This document shows, piece after piece, positions 9,821-20,085 of a stretch of DNA of 64,000 nt (the stretch's first letter is position 1; the number at the start of each line of letters is the position of its first letter). A program made the position numbers and the translations under genes. Origin of the DNA: an uncultured Fulvivirga sp. (lineage in GTDB: Bacteria; Bacteroidota; Bacteroidia; Cytophagales; Cyclobacteriaceae). Location of the stretch: assembly GCA_947500555.1 (NCBI GenBank), contig CANMSE010000001.1, positions 744,001 through 808,000 of the forward strand, written 5' to 3'. Below the pieces are notes generated by a model that saw only the letters and a list, made by a program, of their open reading frames with translations, had not been told where the DNA came from and did not search any database.

Positions 9821-11188
9821 ATGGCTAAGACAAAAACCATCTACTTCTGTCAAAATTGTGGCTATGAATCCGCCAAATGGTTAGGTAAATGCCCTTCCTG
9901 CAACGAGTGGAATACATTCGTTGAAGAACTACAGCAAAAGTCTAGTAAAAATGACTGGAACAACACTGGACTCTCCAAAAAATCATCTCGCCCTAAACTC
10001 ATAAAAGAAGTATCTGCAGAAAAAAGCGAACGTATAGATACAAGAGATGGTGAGTTAAATAGAGTGCTTGGCGGTGGGATAGTTCCCGGGTCAGTAATAT
10101 TGATTGCAGGTGAACCTGGTATAGGAAAGTCGACTTTAATGCTGCAAATCGGACTATCTCTCAAAAACAAAATACTTTATGTTTCAGGTGAGGAGAGTGA
10201 GCAACAGATAAAAATGCGTGCTGACCGTATGTCGGAATCACTGAATGATCACTGCTATATTTTATCGGAAACTTCAACTCAAAACATTTTTCAGCAAGCC
10301 CAGGAAGTGATACCTGAACTTATAATAGTAGACTCCATTCAAACATTGCATTCCAATCAGGTAGAGTCTTCTGCAGGAAGTGTTTCTCAAGTGCGACAAA
10401 CTACTGCCGAATTGATTAAGTACGCAAAAGAGTCTGCAACTCCCATATTTTTGGTTGGTCATATCACAAAAGATGGTGCTATTGCCGGGCCAAAAGTTTT
10501 AGAGCACATGGTAGACACTGTTTTACAGTTTGAAGGTGACAGGCATTTGACTTATCGAATTCTGAGAACTACCAAAAATCGATTTGGCTCCACTTCAGAA
10601 CTAGGTATTTATGAAATGATGGGCAATGGCTTGCGTCAGGTCAGCAATCCTTCGGAGATACTTATTTCACAAAAGGAGGGTGATATAAGTGGAGTGACCA
10701 TAGGAGCAACAATTGAGGGTAATCGTCCATTAATGATAGAAATTCAGTCGTTAGTGAGCAACGCAGCCTATGGCACACCGCAAAGAAGTAGTACCGGTTA
10801 TGATGCAAAGCGTCTTAACATGCTTTTGGCCGTTTTAGAGAAACGTTGTGGGTTTCGTTTGGGCCTTCAAGATGTATTTTTAAATATGGCAGGCGGCATT
10901 AAAGTAGAAGACCCTGCAATGGATCTTGCTGTCTGTTGCTCAATCATTTCTTCGTTGGAGGAAATTTCAATTTCGGAAAAAGCATGTTTTGCTGCTGAAG
11001 TGGGATTGGGTGGAGAACTAAGAACAGTGAATAGGCTAGAGAATAGAATAGCTGAAGCTGAGAAACTTGGTTTCGAATCAATCTACATATCAAAGTATGG
11101 TTTAAAAGGCCTTGATCAAAAAAAACATCAGATAGAAATCAAACCATTCTCAAAAATGAATGACGTTTTTGGTGAGTTGTTTGGTTAG
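9821..11188 (+). CDS. radA: DNA repair protein RadA
   Basis: Zinc motif CQNCGYESAKWLGKCPSCNEW, Walker A GEPGIGKST, KNRFGSTSELGIYEM, Lon-like C-terminal domain. Confidence 0.97.
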   Translation: MAKTKTIYFCQNCGYESAKWLGKCPSCNEWNTFVEELQQKSSKNDWNNTGLSKKSSRPKLIKEVSAEKSERIDTRDGELNRVLGGGIVPGSVILIAGEPGIGKSTLMLQIGLSLKNKILYVSGEESEQQIKMRADRMSESLNDHCYILSETSTQNIFQQAQEVIPELIIVDSIQTLHSNQVESSAGSVSQVRQTTAELIKYAKESATPIFLVGHITKDGAIAGPKVLEHMVDTVLQFEGDRHLTYRILRTTKNRFGSTSELGIYEMMGNGLRQVSNPSEILISQKEGDISGVTIGATIEGNRPLMIEIQSLVSNAAYGTPQRSSTGYDAKRLNMLLAVLEKRCGFRLGLQDVFLNMAGGIKVEDPAMDLAVCCSIISSLEEISISEKACFAAEVGLGGELRTVNRLENRIAEAEKLGFESIYISKYGLKGLDQKKHQIEIKPFSKMNDVFGELFG

Positions 11189-12072
11189 TGTTTGCCTTGT
11201 AAACCACCTGTATGAATAGCCAGTAATTGAGTCCATTTTTTAAAATGATCTCTGGATATTAGATCAAATAGCCCAAACATCATTTTACCCGTGTATATGG
11301 GTTCCAAAGGAATCTGATGTTGATCTTCAAAATCATCAATAAACTCTAAGAGCTCAAGAGTAGATTTAGCATAGCCTCCAAAATGGTAATCAGTATTAAG
11401 TTTCCAATTGCTGAATTCTTTACCTCTGTATTGATATAGCCAGCTATAAATTTCATTTACTAAAAAGTCTCCTTTAAGAGCTGAAAACCCCAAAATAGTT
11501 TGATTTTTTTGAGATGATGAAATAAGCCCGCTAAGAGTACCTCCTGTTCCTGCAGAACTGGAAATAACATCAAACTTCTTTGTCTCTTCATTTAAGATTT
11601 CTTCACATCCCTTAATCGCCAGAGCATTGGTTCCTCCTTCAGGAATTAAGTAAAACTTGCCAAATTCTTGCCTTAGTTGATTGACAAATCCCTTTTCTGC
11701 CTTTTCTCGATATATTTTTCTACTCACAAACTTCAACCGCATTCCATTAGCACTAGCAAATTGGAGGGTTTTGTTTAAGGGTTTATTTTGTAACTCTTCT
11801 CCTCTCACAATTCCAATGGACTTGAAACCTGCTTCTTTAGCAGCCGCTGCAGTAGCATAAATATGATTGGAGTATGCTCCGCCAAAAGTGAGTATGGTAT
11901 CAACCCTTTCTTGGTGAGCTGCTTGTAAATTATATTTCAGTTTGCGCCACTTATTACCAGAAACTAAAGGGTGAATTAAATCTTCGCGTTTTATACTTAA
12001 TTTGATCGATTTCTCTTCAAGTAAAGATGATTTAACTTCTTGAATAACCGGCTCAGCATGTAGTTTGTGCAT
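11185..12072 (-). CDS. 1-aminocyclopropane-1-carboxylate deaminase/D-cysteine desulfhydrase family PLP enzyme
   Basis: KREDLIHPLVSGNKWRKL, LTFGGAYSNHIYATAAAAKEAG, SSAGTGGTLSGL. Confidence 0.87.
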   Translation of the reverse strand: MHKLHAEPVIQEVKSSLLEEKSIKLSIKREDLIHPLVSGNKWRKLKYNLQAAHQERVDTILTFGGAYSNHIYATAAAAKEAGFKSIGIVRGEELQNKPLNKTLQFASANGMRLKFVSRKIYREKAEKGFVNQLRQEFGKFYLIPEGGTNALAIKGCEEILNEETKKFDVISSSAGTGGTLSGLISSSQKNQTILGFSALKGDFLVNEIYSWLYQYRGKEFSNWKLNTDYHFGGYAKSTLELLEFIDDFEDQHQIPLEPIYTGKMMFGLFDLISRDHFKKWTQLLAIHTGGLQGKH

Positions 12073-12073
12073 C

Positions 12074-13357
12074 CTACTTTTGCATATAGTCTAGCGTTAA
12101 ATTTAGCATAGCTTTTAAGCCAGTCATCATACCTGCTTCGTCAATTTCAAAATCTGGTGTATGATGCATTTGTAGTGGTTGGGAATAAGGTACCCCTTCA
12201 GGTCTTGCTCCTATGAAAAAATATATTCCAGGAACAACCTCTTGAAATGATGAAAAGTCCTCAGCTCCTGTAACTGCTTTGATAGTCACCACGTTTCCCG
12301 ATTTTTCAAAACTGCTTAGCATTTCATTGGTCAGCTTAGGGTCATTATACGTGAGTAAAGCATTATTTACAATACTGACCTCTGCTTCCGCGCCTGCAAT
12401 ATTTGCAATGTTTTTAGCCGTAAGTTTTATTTTTTCATGGATCATTTTTTGAGTGGGCTTGTCCAACGTTCGTATCGTTCCCACTAGCTTGGCCTCCTCT
12501 GGAATAATATTAAACCTTACACCAGCATTAACCATCCCAACCGTGATAACTGCGGCCTCTTTAGTCAACTCAACATTTCTTGAAACTATATATTGAAGGC
12601 TGTTTATAATTTGGGCCGAAACAGCTATGGGGTCAATCGAAGACCATGGGGCAGAACCATGAGCCTGCTTTCCTTTAATTGTGATCTCAAACCGATCGGA
12701 CGCGGCCATAAAGCCCTCTGATTTGAAGCTGATTTGACCTACAGGAAGGCCGGCTGCTATATGCAAACCAAATATGACATCAACAACAGGATTTTCTAAG
12801 GCTTTTTCTTTCACCATCAACATGGCCCCTCCTTCTTCTCCGGGAGGTGGGCCTTCTTCTGCCGGTTGAAAGATAAACTTTACAGAACCACTTAAGTCAT
12901 CTTTCATTTTGGAAAGGACTTCAGCAGTTGCCATCAATATAGCTATATGAGCATCATGACCACAGGCATGCATAACGCCTGTTTCCTGACCATTGTAGTT
13001 CGAGGTGACCTTCGAGGCAAATGACATGGCTGTTCGCTCAGTTACAGGTAATGCATCAATATCGGCCCTAAGCGCTACCACAGGCCCCGGTTTACCTCCT
13101 TTCAACAAACCAACAACTCCTGTTTTAGCTATTCCTGTTTGAACCTCAATGCCTAAAGACGATAAATATTCCGCAATTTTTTTTGCCGTATTAAATTCTC
13201 GGTTAGATAGCTCGGGGTTTTGATGAAAGTGCCTCCTCCACTCGATCATTTTTGGCTCTACATCAGTCGCAAACTTCTCGGCTTTAGCGTTAATCAAAGA
13301 TTGGGAGAGACTAAAAAAAGGTATTGAGATAAAAAGTACCGTTATAAATTTTCTCAT
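12074..13357 (-). CDS. M20 family amidohydrolase/peptidase with signal peptide
   Basis: WRRHFHQNPELSNREF, ALRADIDALPV, MHACGHDAHIAILM, FIFQPAEEGPPPGEEGGA, VTGAEDFSSF. Confidence 0.92.
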   Translation of the reverse strand: MRKFITVLFISIPFFSLSQSLINAKAEKFATDVEPKMIEWRRHFHQNPELSNREFNTAKKIAEYLSSLGIEVQTGIAKTGVVGLLKGGKPGPVVALRADIDALPVTERTAMSFASKVTSNYNGQETGVMHACGHDAHIAILMATAEVLSKMKDDLSGSVKFIFQPAEEGPPPGEEGGAMLMVKEKALENPVVDVIFGLHIAAGLPVGQISFKSEGFMAASDRFEITIKGKQAHGSAPWSSIDPIAVSAQIINSLQYIVSRNVELTKEAAVITVGMVNAGVRFNIIPEEAKLVGTIRTLDKPTQKMIHEKIKLTAKNIANIAGAEAEVSIVNNALLTYNDPKLTNEMLSSFEKSGNVVTIKAVTGAEDFSSFQEVVPGIYFFIGARPEGVPYSQPLQMHHTPDFEIDEAGMMTGLKAMLNLTLDYMQK

Positions 13358-13436
13358 GATGATTCGATTAAATAGTTCGAAAAGATAGCTATTAAGTTTT
13401 TCAAATCAACGATCTTAATTTTCTAAAACTCAAAAA

Positions 13437-13766
13437 ATGAAATGGTATAAAGTATTTATATCTACAGAAGAAGCAATGGGGCGTATTCCTGAAAGAAGTA
13501 CTGTTCTGGTTAAAATAGGTCAACATCGACTTTGTCTTGCTAGGTTTAACAACATACTTTATGCAATGGCAGACGCTTGTCCTCACAACGGAGCACAGCT
13601 GAGTGAGGGAAATATTAATCACATTGGTGAAATTATATGTCCCTGGCACAATTACCGCTTTAGAATGCAAGACGGAAAGGGGTCTGAAAGTAACTGCGGA
13701 GATTTATGGACCTACCCCGTTGATAGTAGAATTGATGGTATATATGTTGGAATTAACTCCAATTGA
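13437..13766 (+). CDS. Rieske [2Fe-2S] domain protein
   Basis: ACPHNGAQLSEGNI...GEIICPWHNYRF: CxH-N(n)-CxxH Rieske ligands. Confidence 0.87.
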   Translation: MKWYKVFISTEEAMGRIPERSTVLVKIGQHRLCLARFNNILYAMADACPHNGAQLSEGNINHIGEIICPWHNYRFRMQDGKGSESNCGDLWTYPVDSRIDGIYVGINSN

Positions 13767-13822
13767 ACAAGGCTTTTCGAGATAAAAGTCAAATATTTGC
13801 CTTCTATAAGCGTTTAAATAAA

Positions 13823-14845
13823 ATGTCCAGAATCGTCTTTTTATGTACCCTGTTGACCATTTTAACGGCTGCCTCCGTTCGATGTCAAAAGACCGAGTTT
13901 TTAAGAAGGCTATCCACTCTAAATTATTCAGATCCGCTTCCTGAAAAAATATTATCATCCAAAACCGTAGTTTTAACAGAGGTTCCTAGTGAAGGAGAAA
14001 ACCCTACCATCAGAGGAGAGTGGTCTTCCGTGTCAAAGACCATCCAACAAGGTTTTCAAAAAGCTAAAATTGACGCAGTTGTCCATTATTATATCGATGA
14101 CATCTTTAGTGGGCCAGAATCTTACCATGCCTATCTGGATGCCTTTGACGATAGAAATTTGTCCCACGCAGCTTTGGTCTTTTTTGATGGAGAGCAATAT
14201 CAATTGATTTTACTCAAACTTCAGGATAGGAAGTTTCTGATAGCTGAAGGGCAGTCTGCTTTCAAAATGACCGGGGTCGACCTTTCTTCTATGATGAATA
14301 GCCTCTATAAAAAGGCCGCTAATTCAGGCTTGGAGAAAACTAATCTACTTATTATTGGTACTCCCGAGTATGGTGCGCCAGTAGATATAATTACTGGAAG
14401 AAGGTCAGAATTTTATGATCTGAACTTTAAGTCTGAAAAGTTAGCTGTTCCCGTTTTTGCTGACACCAGTGATATCAAAGCAGTTATGGCTAATTATCCA
14501 TACAGGTGGGAGTTTGTGGATGGGAGCAAAGATGAAGATGCACTTCGCAAGGACGGTTTTCAATACATAATGCATTATGTGAACTCTACCGGTAAGGTTG
14601 CCAAACAACTATTGGAATACCCTTTCAATGAGAATGAAACTGCCTTTGTGAGTGAAATAAAAGTTGACGGTAAATCGCAGGTTTTCTCCCAAAACATAGA
14701 TGCTCATGTCTATAAATTTTATATCAAACATATAAGAACAAGAAACTTGTTTGTAGGAAAGCGCTGGGACGCTGGATATACCTGGCAGGAAGGTTTATCC
14801 AACTATATCATCAATTTGAGGAATGAGTTAGTGAGGGATAAATAG
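13823..14845 (+). CDS. Hypothetical exported protein
   Basis: ORF track starts at TTG 13763, but MSRIVFLCTLLTILTAASVRCQ at 13823 is a good signal peptide, so the start is moved here. Confidence 0.55.
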   Translation: MSRIVFLCTLLTILTAASVRCQKTEFLRRLSTLNYSDPLPEKILSSKTVVLTEVPSEGENPTIRGEWSSVSKTIQQGFQKAKIDAVVHYYIDDIFSGPESYHAYLDAFDDRNLSHAALVFFDGEQYQLILLKLQDRKFLIAEGQSAFKMTGVDLSSMMNSLYKKAANSGLEKTNLLIIGTPEYGAPVDIITGRRSEFYDLNFKSEKLAVPVFADTSDIKAVMANYPYRWEFVDGSKDEDALRKDGFQYIMHYVNSTGKVAKQLLEYPFNENETAFVSEIKVDGKSQVFSQNIDAHVYKFYIKHIRTRNLFVGKRWDAGYTWQEGLSNYIINLRNELVRDK

Positions 14846-14887
14846 TGCTTTTCTATTTATATTTGGTTACAAATATAATTCCGTAGT

Positions 14888-15010
14888 ATGAAAATTTACA
14901 TTCTAAAAGTTGTAGTCAGAAAAGATTGGCGGGAACTTCTTAAAGAAACTACAGGAGAAGGTCTTAATACCAAAGCTTTGTTGGATTACTTTAGACAAAT
15001 ACACACTTAA
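14888..15010 (+). CDS. Possible small ORF (40 aa)
   Basis: ATG...TAA encoding MKIYILKVVVRKDWRELLKETTGEGLNTKALLDYFRQIHT; below the ORF-track cut-off. Confidence 0.25.
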   Translation: MKIYILKVVVRKDWRELLKETTGEGLNTKALLDYFRQIHT

Positions 15011-15062
15011 AAGAAACGAACAAAGACCGAACTCATACTTTACCGGAAAAACCACTTTAGGA

Positions 15063-17243
15063 ATGAAACGAATTATTACTGCGCTACTTTTTACAATAAC
15101 ATCTGTTGCTTGTTATTCCCAGCAAACTGTTGCACGACTTTGGAATGATGCTCTCTTGGAGGCAATTCGAAATGATTTTGCGCGCCCAACAGTCCATGCA
15201 CGAAACTTATTTCATATTTCTTCTGCTACTTATGACGCTTGGAACGTATACGATAACTCTGGCCAGTTTTATCTTTTGGGTCAGACTCTCAATGGTTTTC
15301 AATGCCCTTTTGATGGAGTAGAATCACCATCAACGGATGGCGGTATTTTAGCAGCACAAGAAGAAGCAATAAGTTATGCTTGTTACAGGTTAATACAACA
15401 TAGATTCGCCAATGCACCTTTGGCGTTTGAAACTATGGAGATTATTGACGATTTAATGGATCAACTAGGTTATGACAAAGAGTTTATCAGTACAAATCTC
15501 GAATTTGGAGACCCGGCTGCTTTAGGAAATTATATAGCTCAATGCTACATAGATTATGGCTTGCAGGATGGTTCAAATGAGCAAATGGAATATGAAAATA
15601 TTTTTTATACTCCAGTGAACGAACCATTGATAACCGATGAGCCAGGAAATCCTAGCCTTACCGATCCAAATAGATGGCAACCACTAACACTCGAACTTTT
15701 CATTGACCAAGCTGGTAATGAAATACCTGGAGCGACTCCTGATTTTTTAAGCCCCGAATGGGGTTCTGTTCTTCCATTTGCTTTAACAGATGATGCTCTA
15801 GACATTTTTGAAAGAGATAATAATGAATATTGGGTTTATCATGACCCTTCTGACCCACCATATCTCGAAACAGATGGTTCTGGTTTATCAGATGAATATA
15901 TTTGGAATTTCTCCCTTGTATCTATTTGGGGAAGTCATTTGGATCCTACCGATGGTGTGATGTGGGACATCTCCCCGGGAGCCTCTGGAAATTTGGGTTC
16001 AGTCGACAATCTCCCAACTGAATTGGAAGACTATCGAGACTTTTATAATACAATAGATGGTGGAGACCCTGGATTAGGTCGATCCATGAACCCTAAAACG
16101 GGTCAGCCATATCCGGAAAATATAGTGCCCAGAGGTGATTATGCTCGTGTATTGGCAGAGTTCTGGGCTGATGGCCCAGACTCAGAAACCCCACCTGGTC
16201 ATTGGTATACTATTTTGAATAAAGTAAGTGACGATTTGACTGAAAAAAGGTTTAAGGGTGAAGGTGAGACTTTATCTGACCTTGAATGGGATGTTAAATC
16301 GTATTTCACACTCGGGGGAGCGATGCACGACTGTGCAATTAGTGCCTGGGGCATAAAAGGTTGGTATGACTACATTCGTCCTATATCATCTATAAGGTAT
16401 ATGGGAGATCAAGGGCAAAGTACAGACCCGGGGCTTCCCAGCTATTCCCCTCAGGGCTTACCACTTGAGCCCGGTTTAATAGAGTTGGTAGAAATAGGTG
16501 ATCCTTTGGCAGGTGCAGGCAATGAAAACGTTGGTAAAATCAAATTATATACCTGGAGAGGGCCTGACTTTATTACCTTCCCTGATGTTGATGTAGCAGG
16601 TGTAGGATGGATATTATCCGAGAACTGGTGGCCTTATCAACGCCCATCTTTCATAACCCCTCCTTTTGCCGGTTATGTATCAGGTCATTCAACTTACTCC
16701 CGTGCTGCAGCGGAGGTTTTAACTTTGCTCACTGGTGACGAGTATTTTCCGGGAGGAGTTGGTGAATTCTTCGCAGCTAAAAATGAATTTTTAGTGTTTG
16801 AAGACGGGCCAAGTGTAGACATAACACTGCAATGGGCTACCTATAGAGACGCTTCAGATCAAACAAGTTTATCCCGAATATGGGGTGGAATTCATCCGCC
16901 AGCTGATGATATAAGGGGCAGAATCATTGGAAATCAAATTGGGTTAGACGCATTCGATCTAGCTGAAAGATACTTCGAAAAGCTGGTGACTTCTACAGAA
17001 TTGACTAACCATGGTACGAAAATTAAACTATTCCCAAATCCTGCTTCAAACCGCTTGGACATATCAGCAACTACTTCTGAACCAATTTCCATCAGAATAT
17101 TAGACCTGACCGGTCAATTAGTTTTGGATCGTAAAAATACTACGGGCTCAATAGATATAAGTTCAATAAAGGCTGGTGTATACATTGTTGAAGTCAAATC
17201 TGGAAATACTGTAAGCACTGAGAAAATTGTCATAAATAACTAA
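15063..17243 (+). CDS. Vanadium-dependent haloperoxidase/PAP2-like secreted protein with T9SS sorting domain
   Basis: Signal peptide; GYVSGHSTYSRAAAEVLT and SRIWGGIHPPADDIRGRIIGNQIG (PAP2/VHPO active-site region); C-terminal IKLFPNPASNRLDIS...SIKAGVYIVEVKSGNTVSTEKIVI (T9SS type A-like). Confidence 0.8.
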   Translation: MKRIITALLFTITSVACYSQQTVARLWNDALLEAIRNDFARPTVHARNLFHISSATYDAWNVYDNSGQFYLLGQTLNGFQCPFDGVESPSTDGGILAAQEEAISYACYRLIQHRFANAPLAFETMEIIDDLMDQLGYDKEFISTNLEFGDPAALGNYIAQCYIDYGLQDGSNEQMEYENIFYTPVNEPLITDEPGNPSLTDPNRWQPLTLELFIDQAGNEIPGATPDFLSPEWGSVLPFALTDDALDIFERDNNEYWVYHDPSDPPYLETDGSGLSDEYIWNFSLVSIWGSHLDPTDGVMWDISPGASGNLGSVDNLPTELEDYRDFYNTIDGGDPGLGRSMNPKTGQPYPENIVPRGDYARVLAEFWADGPDSETPPGHWYTILNKVSDDLTEKRFKGEGETLSDLEWDVKSYFTLGGAMHDCAISAWGIKGWYDYIRPISSIRYMGDQGQSTDPGLPSYSPQGLPLEPGLIELVEIGDPLAGAGNENVGKIKLYTWRGPDFITFPDVDVAGVGWILSENWWPYQRPSFITPPFAGYVSGHSTYSRAAAEVLTLLTGDEYFPGGVGEFFAAKNEFLVFEDGPSVDITLQWATYRDASDQTSLSRIWGGIHPPADDIRGRIIGNQIGLDAFDLAERYFEKLVTSTELTNHGTKIKLFPNPASNRLDISATTSEPISIRILDLTGQLVLDRKNTTGSIDISSIKAGVYIVEVKSGNTVSTEKIVINN

Positions 17244-17933
17244 TCATCTTTTTTCAACTTCAATCCAAACCATATAAGGAACTGGTATGGATAGGGTGGA
17301 GTCATAACCTAGTCGACTTAGTTCAGAAGGAAGAACAAGTCCATGTTTTTCTGTTGAAAATTGTTTTATGCTGTAACCGTTTGTCTCTAGTAATAGGTTA
17401 ATCGATGAATACACATTAGCCTCCTTCATAATGTCTCTAACAACCTGATAGCTTTCGTTTATCACCCCCTTCTTTTTTACATCCCACTTATCAGATTTTA
17501 TAAATGCATTGATATGTTCGTCAAGTACATCGTCATATAGTAGTGGGTAGCCTACCATTAATGATTTTAATTCAATATTTACACTATCTTGGGCTACAGA
17601 CCACATGTTCATTATTTCGTCAATATGATCCTTTAGCATCAACCCTGGTACCGAGGAGTTATATTTAAAATGATTATATGTTATGGAATCTCTATTTCGA
17701 TATAAAGCAAAGCTGCTATATGTACTATCTTGATGTTTTGTCAATACGAAGTTTACCTCCGATTTAGAGATCTCGTATTCATGCGCTTGGATGGGAGAAG
17801 AATTTTGTTGCTTAAGCTCTTCTTTCCTTTCTTCTTGATTTGTACAACTCAAAACAATCAGAAAGACCGCACTTACTAAGTATATAAATATTTGATTACT
17901 AGGCTTTTGTGCTATTATTTTATCTTTTGGCAT
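17244..17933 (-). CDS. Hypothetical lipoprotein
   Basis: 229 aa; hydrophobic N-terminus with VFLIVLSC lipobox-like motif. Confidence 0.5.
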   Translation of the reverse strand: MPKDKIIAQKPSNQIFIYLVSAVFLIVLSCTNQEERKEELKQQNSSPIQAHEYEISKSEVNFVLTKHQDSTYSSFALYRNRDSITYNHFKYNSSVPGLMLKDHIDEIMNMWSVAQDSVNIELKSLMVGYPLLYDDVLDEHINAFIKSDKWDVKKKGVINESYQVVRDIMKEANVYSSINLLLETNGYSIKQFSTEKHGLVLPSELSRLGYDSTLSIPVPYMVWIEVEKR

Positions 17934-18003
17934 GGCTGTTGTTTTAATGAACCTAAATGATGTGTAACGAGATTGGCTTATAGCGAATCATAATCTAACC
18001 ATT

Positions 18004-18183
18004 ATGAAAAAGATAGGAATCATTTTAGTCATTTGCTTTTCAGTATCATCTGTTGGTATCATTAAAAAAACAACAGATCAGGTCACTTTTACTTCAAAAA
18101 AAGATAGCTCATATTCTTTAAAATTAAAAATAGAACGTATGAGAAGACCCGCAAGGTTTTTCAACAAACGCTATATGGCTTAG
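18004..18183 (+). CDS. Possible small exported basic peptide (59 aa)
   Basis: ATG...TAG encoding MKKIGIILVICFSVSSVGIIKKTTDQVTFTSKKDSSYSLKLKIERMRRPARFFNKRYMA; signal-peptide-like start; followed at once by a terminator hairpin; absent from the ORF track. Confidence 0.45.
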   Translation: MKKIGIILVICFSVSSVGIIKKTTDQVTFTSKKDSSYSLKLKIERMRRPARFFNKRYMA

Positions 18184-18201
18184 TCTAATCGCTTAATAAA
18201 A

Positions 18202-18232
18202 AGAAAGGCTTTGATTTAATCAAAGCCTTTCT
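18202..18232. terminator. Strong hairpin, likely bidirectional intrinsic terminator
   Basis: AGAAAGGCTTTGATT-T-AATCAAAGCCTTTCT, perfect 15-nt complementary arms, between converging genes. Confidence 0.75.
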
Positions 18233-18254
18233 ATAAGAACTTAAGGTCAGAATA

Positions 18255-20054
18255 TTAAAACGGATACTCGTTTTTATCGATCACGTGATCTGCTATTCTT
18301 CTTCGCGCTTCTTTTAAATTCATAGGCTCGATTTTAGTAAAACGCTTAAGTCCCATCAACATCATTCTTTGCTCATCACCCTCAGCAAAAGCGTTGATAG
18401 CCTCTCGGCCTGCGGCAGCTGCCTTCTCAATAGCTTCATGGAGATATACTCGCATCATATCCGTTTCAATGGCCAAAGCTTCTTCTCCTTTTTGAGATAC
18501 AAGCTTCTCCACTCTTAATAATGTAGACTCAGCTACATACCCTTCGATTAACATGTCTGCCAGATTCATTAAAATTTCCTGCTCGTCTCCCAGTTTTTGC
18601 ATGAATTTTTGAACTGCTGCACCAGCTACCATCAGCCCTGCCTTCTTCAAATTGACTAAGGCTTTCTTCTCTTTAGCAAACAACTCATCTCCATCAGAAG
18701 CTCCAAAATCAGGAATAGACATCAACTCTTTTTGTACAGCCATTGCTGGAGTCATAAGATCGATAGTGCCTTTCATGGCACGTTTTAGCAGCATATCGAT
18801 GCAAAGCATTCGATTGATTTCATTGGTTCCTTCAAAGATTCTGTTAATTCTGGCATCCCTGTAAGCTCTGTCCATAGGACTTTCTGCCGAAAATCCCATT
18901 CCTCCATAAATTTGAACTCCTTCATCAGCACAATAATCCAAGACTTCAGATCCGTGTACTTTTAGAATAGCACATTCAATGGCAAACTCCTCCACAGATT
19001 TAAGTTTAGCCTTTGCCTCATCCATACCTCCTGCAACTAAAGAATCATAGGCATCATCAATATTTTGACCTGCCCTATAGTGAGCTGATTCGGAAGCATA
19101 AGTGATTGTAGCCATTTTGGCTATTTTGTTTTTAATAGCTCCAAAAGTAGAAATAGAAGTTCCAAACTGCTTTCGCTCATTAGAGTAATTGACTGCATTG
19201 TTGATTATTCCTTTGGAACCTCCTACAGCAGCTACTCCCAATTTTATCCGACCAATATTCAGAATATTTACTGCAATCTTAAATCCATTTTCTCTCTCCG
19301 AAAGTAGGTTCTCTATGGGCACCTTACAGTCATTAAAGAAGATCTGTCTGGTAGATGAGCCTTTTATACCCATCTTTTTTTCTTCTTCATTCATGGTTAT
19401 ACCGCCAAAACCCTTCTCTACTATAAAAGCAGAAAGGTTTTTGTCATCATCAATCTTTACAAATACTATATAAACATCCGCAAAACCACCATTGGTGATC
19501 CACATTTTTTGACCATTGATAATGTAGTGCTTTTCATCATCAGAAAGCACCGCCTTAGTCTTTCCAGAATTAGCATCAGAACCTGAATCCGGTTCGGTCA
19601 AACAGTAAGCTGCCTTCCATTCACCACTTGCCAGATTGGGCAGATACTTTTTCTTTTGTTCTTCATTACCATAATAAAGAATCGGGAGCGTACCTATGCC
19701 TGTATGAGCAGATATAGCAACAGCAAAAGAGTGAGCTCCTCCAAAAACCTCAGCAACTAACATGGAGGTATTAAAATTCATCCCGAAACCACCGTATGCC
19801 TCAGGGACACTTGTTCCTAGTAAACCAAGTTCGCCCGCTTTGTCTAGTAGTGATGGCATTAAATCAGGGTTCTCCATTGAATCAATTTCATCGAGCTTGG
19901 GATGAATTTCCTGCTCTATAAAATCATGACAAGTCTGAGCAATCATTTTTTGCTCTTCGCTCCATTCTTCAGGTATAAAGATATTATTGGCCTCTGTTTC
20001 TCGTATCAGAAACTCTCCACCCTTTATTGCATTTTGTTCTTTTACTGCTTCCAT
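18255..20054 (-). CDS. Acyl-CoA dehydrogenase
   Basis: AYCLTEPDSGSDA, KMWITNGGFADVYIVFVK, YSNERKQFGTSI, QIYGGMGFSAESPMDRAYRDARINRIFEGTNEINR. Confidence 0.95.
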   Translation of the reverse strand: MEAVKEQNAIKGGEFLIRETEANNIFIPEEWSEEQKMIAQTCHDFIEQEIHPKLDEIDSMENPDLMPSLLDKAGELGLLGTSVPEAYGGFGMNFNTSMLVAEVFGGAHSFAVAISAHTGIGTLPILYYGNEEQKKKYLPNLASGEWKAAYCLTEPDSGSDANSGKTKAVLSDDEKHYIINGQKMWITNGGFADVYIVFVKIDDDKNLSAFIVEKGFGGITMNEEEKKMGIKGSSTRQIFFNDCKVPIENLLSERENGFKIAVNILNIGRIKLGVAAVGGSKGIINNAVNYSNERKQFGTSISTFGAIKNKIAKMATITYASESAHYRAGQNIDDAYDSLVAGGMDEAKAKLKSVEEFAIECAILKVHGSEVLDYCADEGVQIYGGMGFSAESPMDRAYRDARINRIFEGTNEINRMLCIDMLLKRAMKGTIDLMTPAMAVQKELMSIPDFGASDGDELFAKEKKALVNLKKAGLMVAGAAVQKFMQKLGDEQEILMNLADMLIEGYVAESTLLRVEKLVSQKGEEALAIETDMMRVYLHEAIEKAAAAGREAINAFAEGDEQRMMLMGLKRFTKIEPMNLKEARRRIADHVIDKNEYPF

Positions 20055-20085
20055 TTTAGTTTCTTAATTGTATTAATATTATTTC

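Noticed and set aside
13401-13670. 89-aa minus-strand ORF
   Set aside because: Lies antisense to the well-supported Rieske gene.
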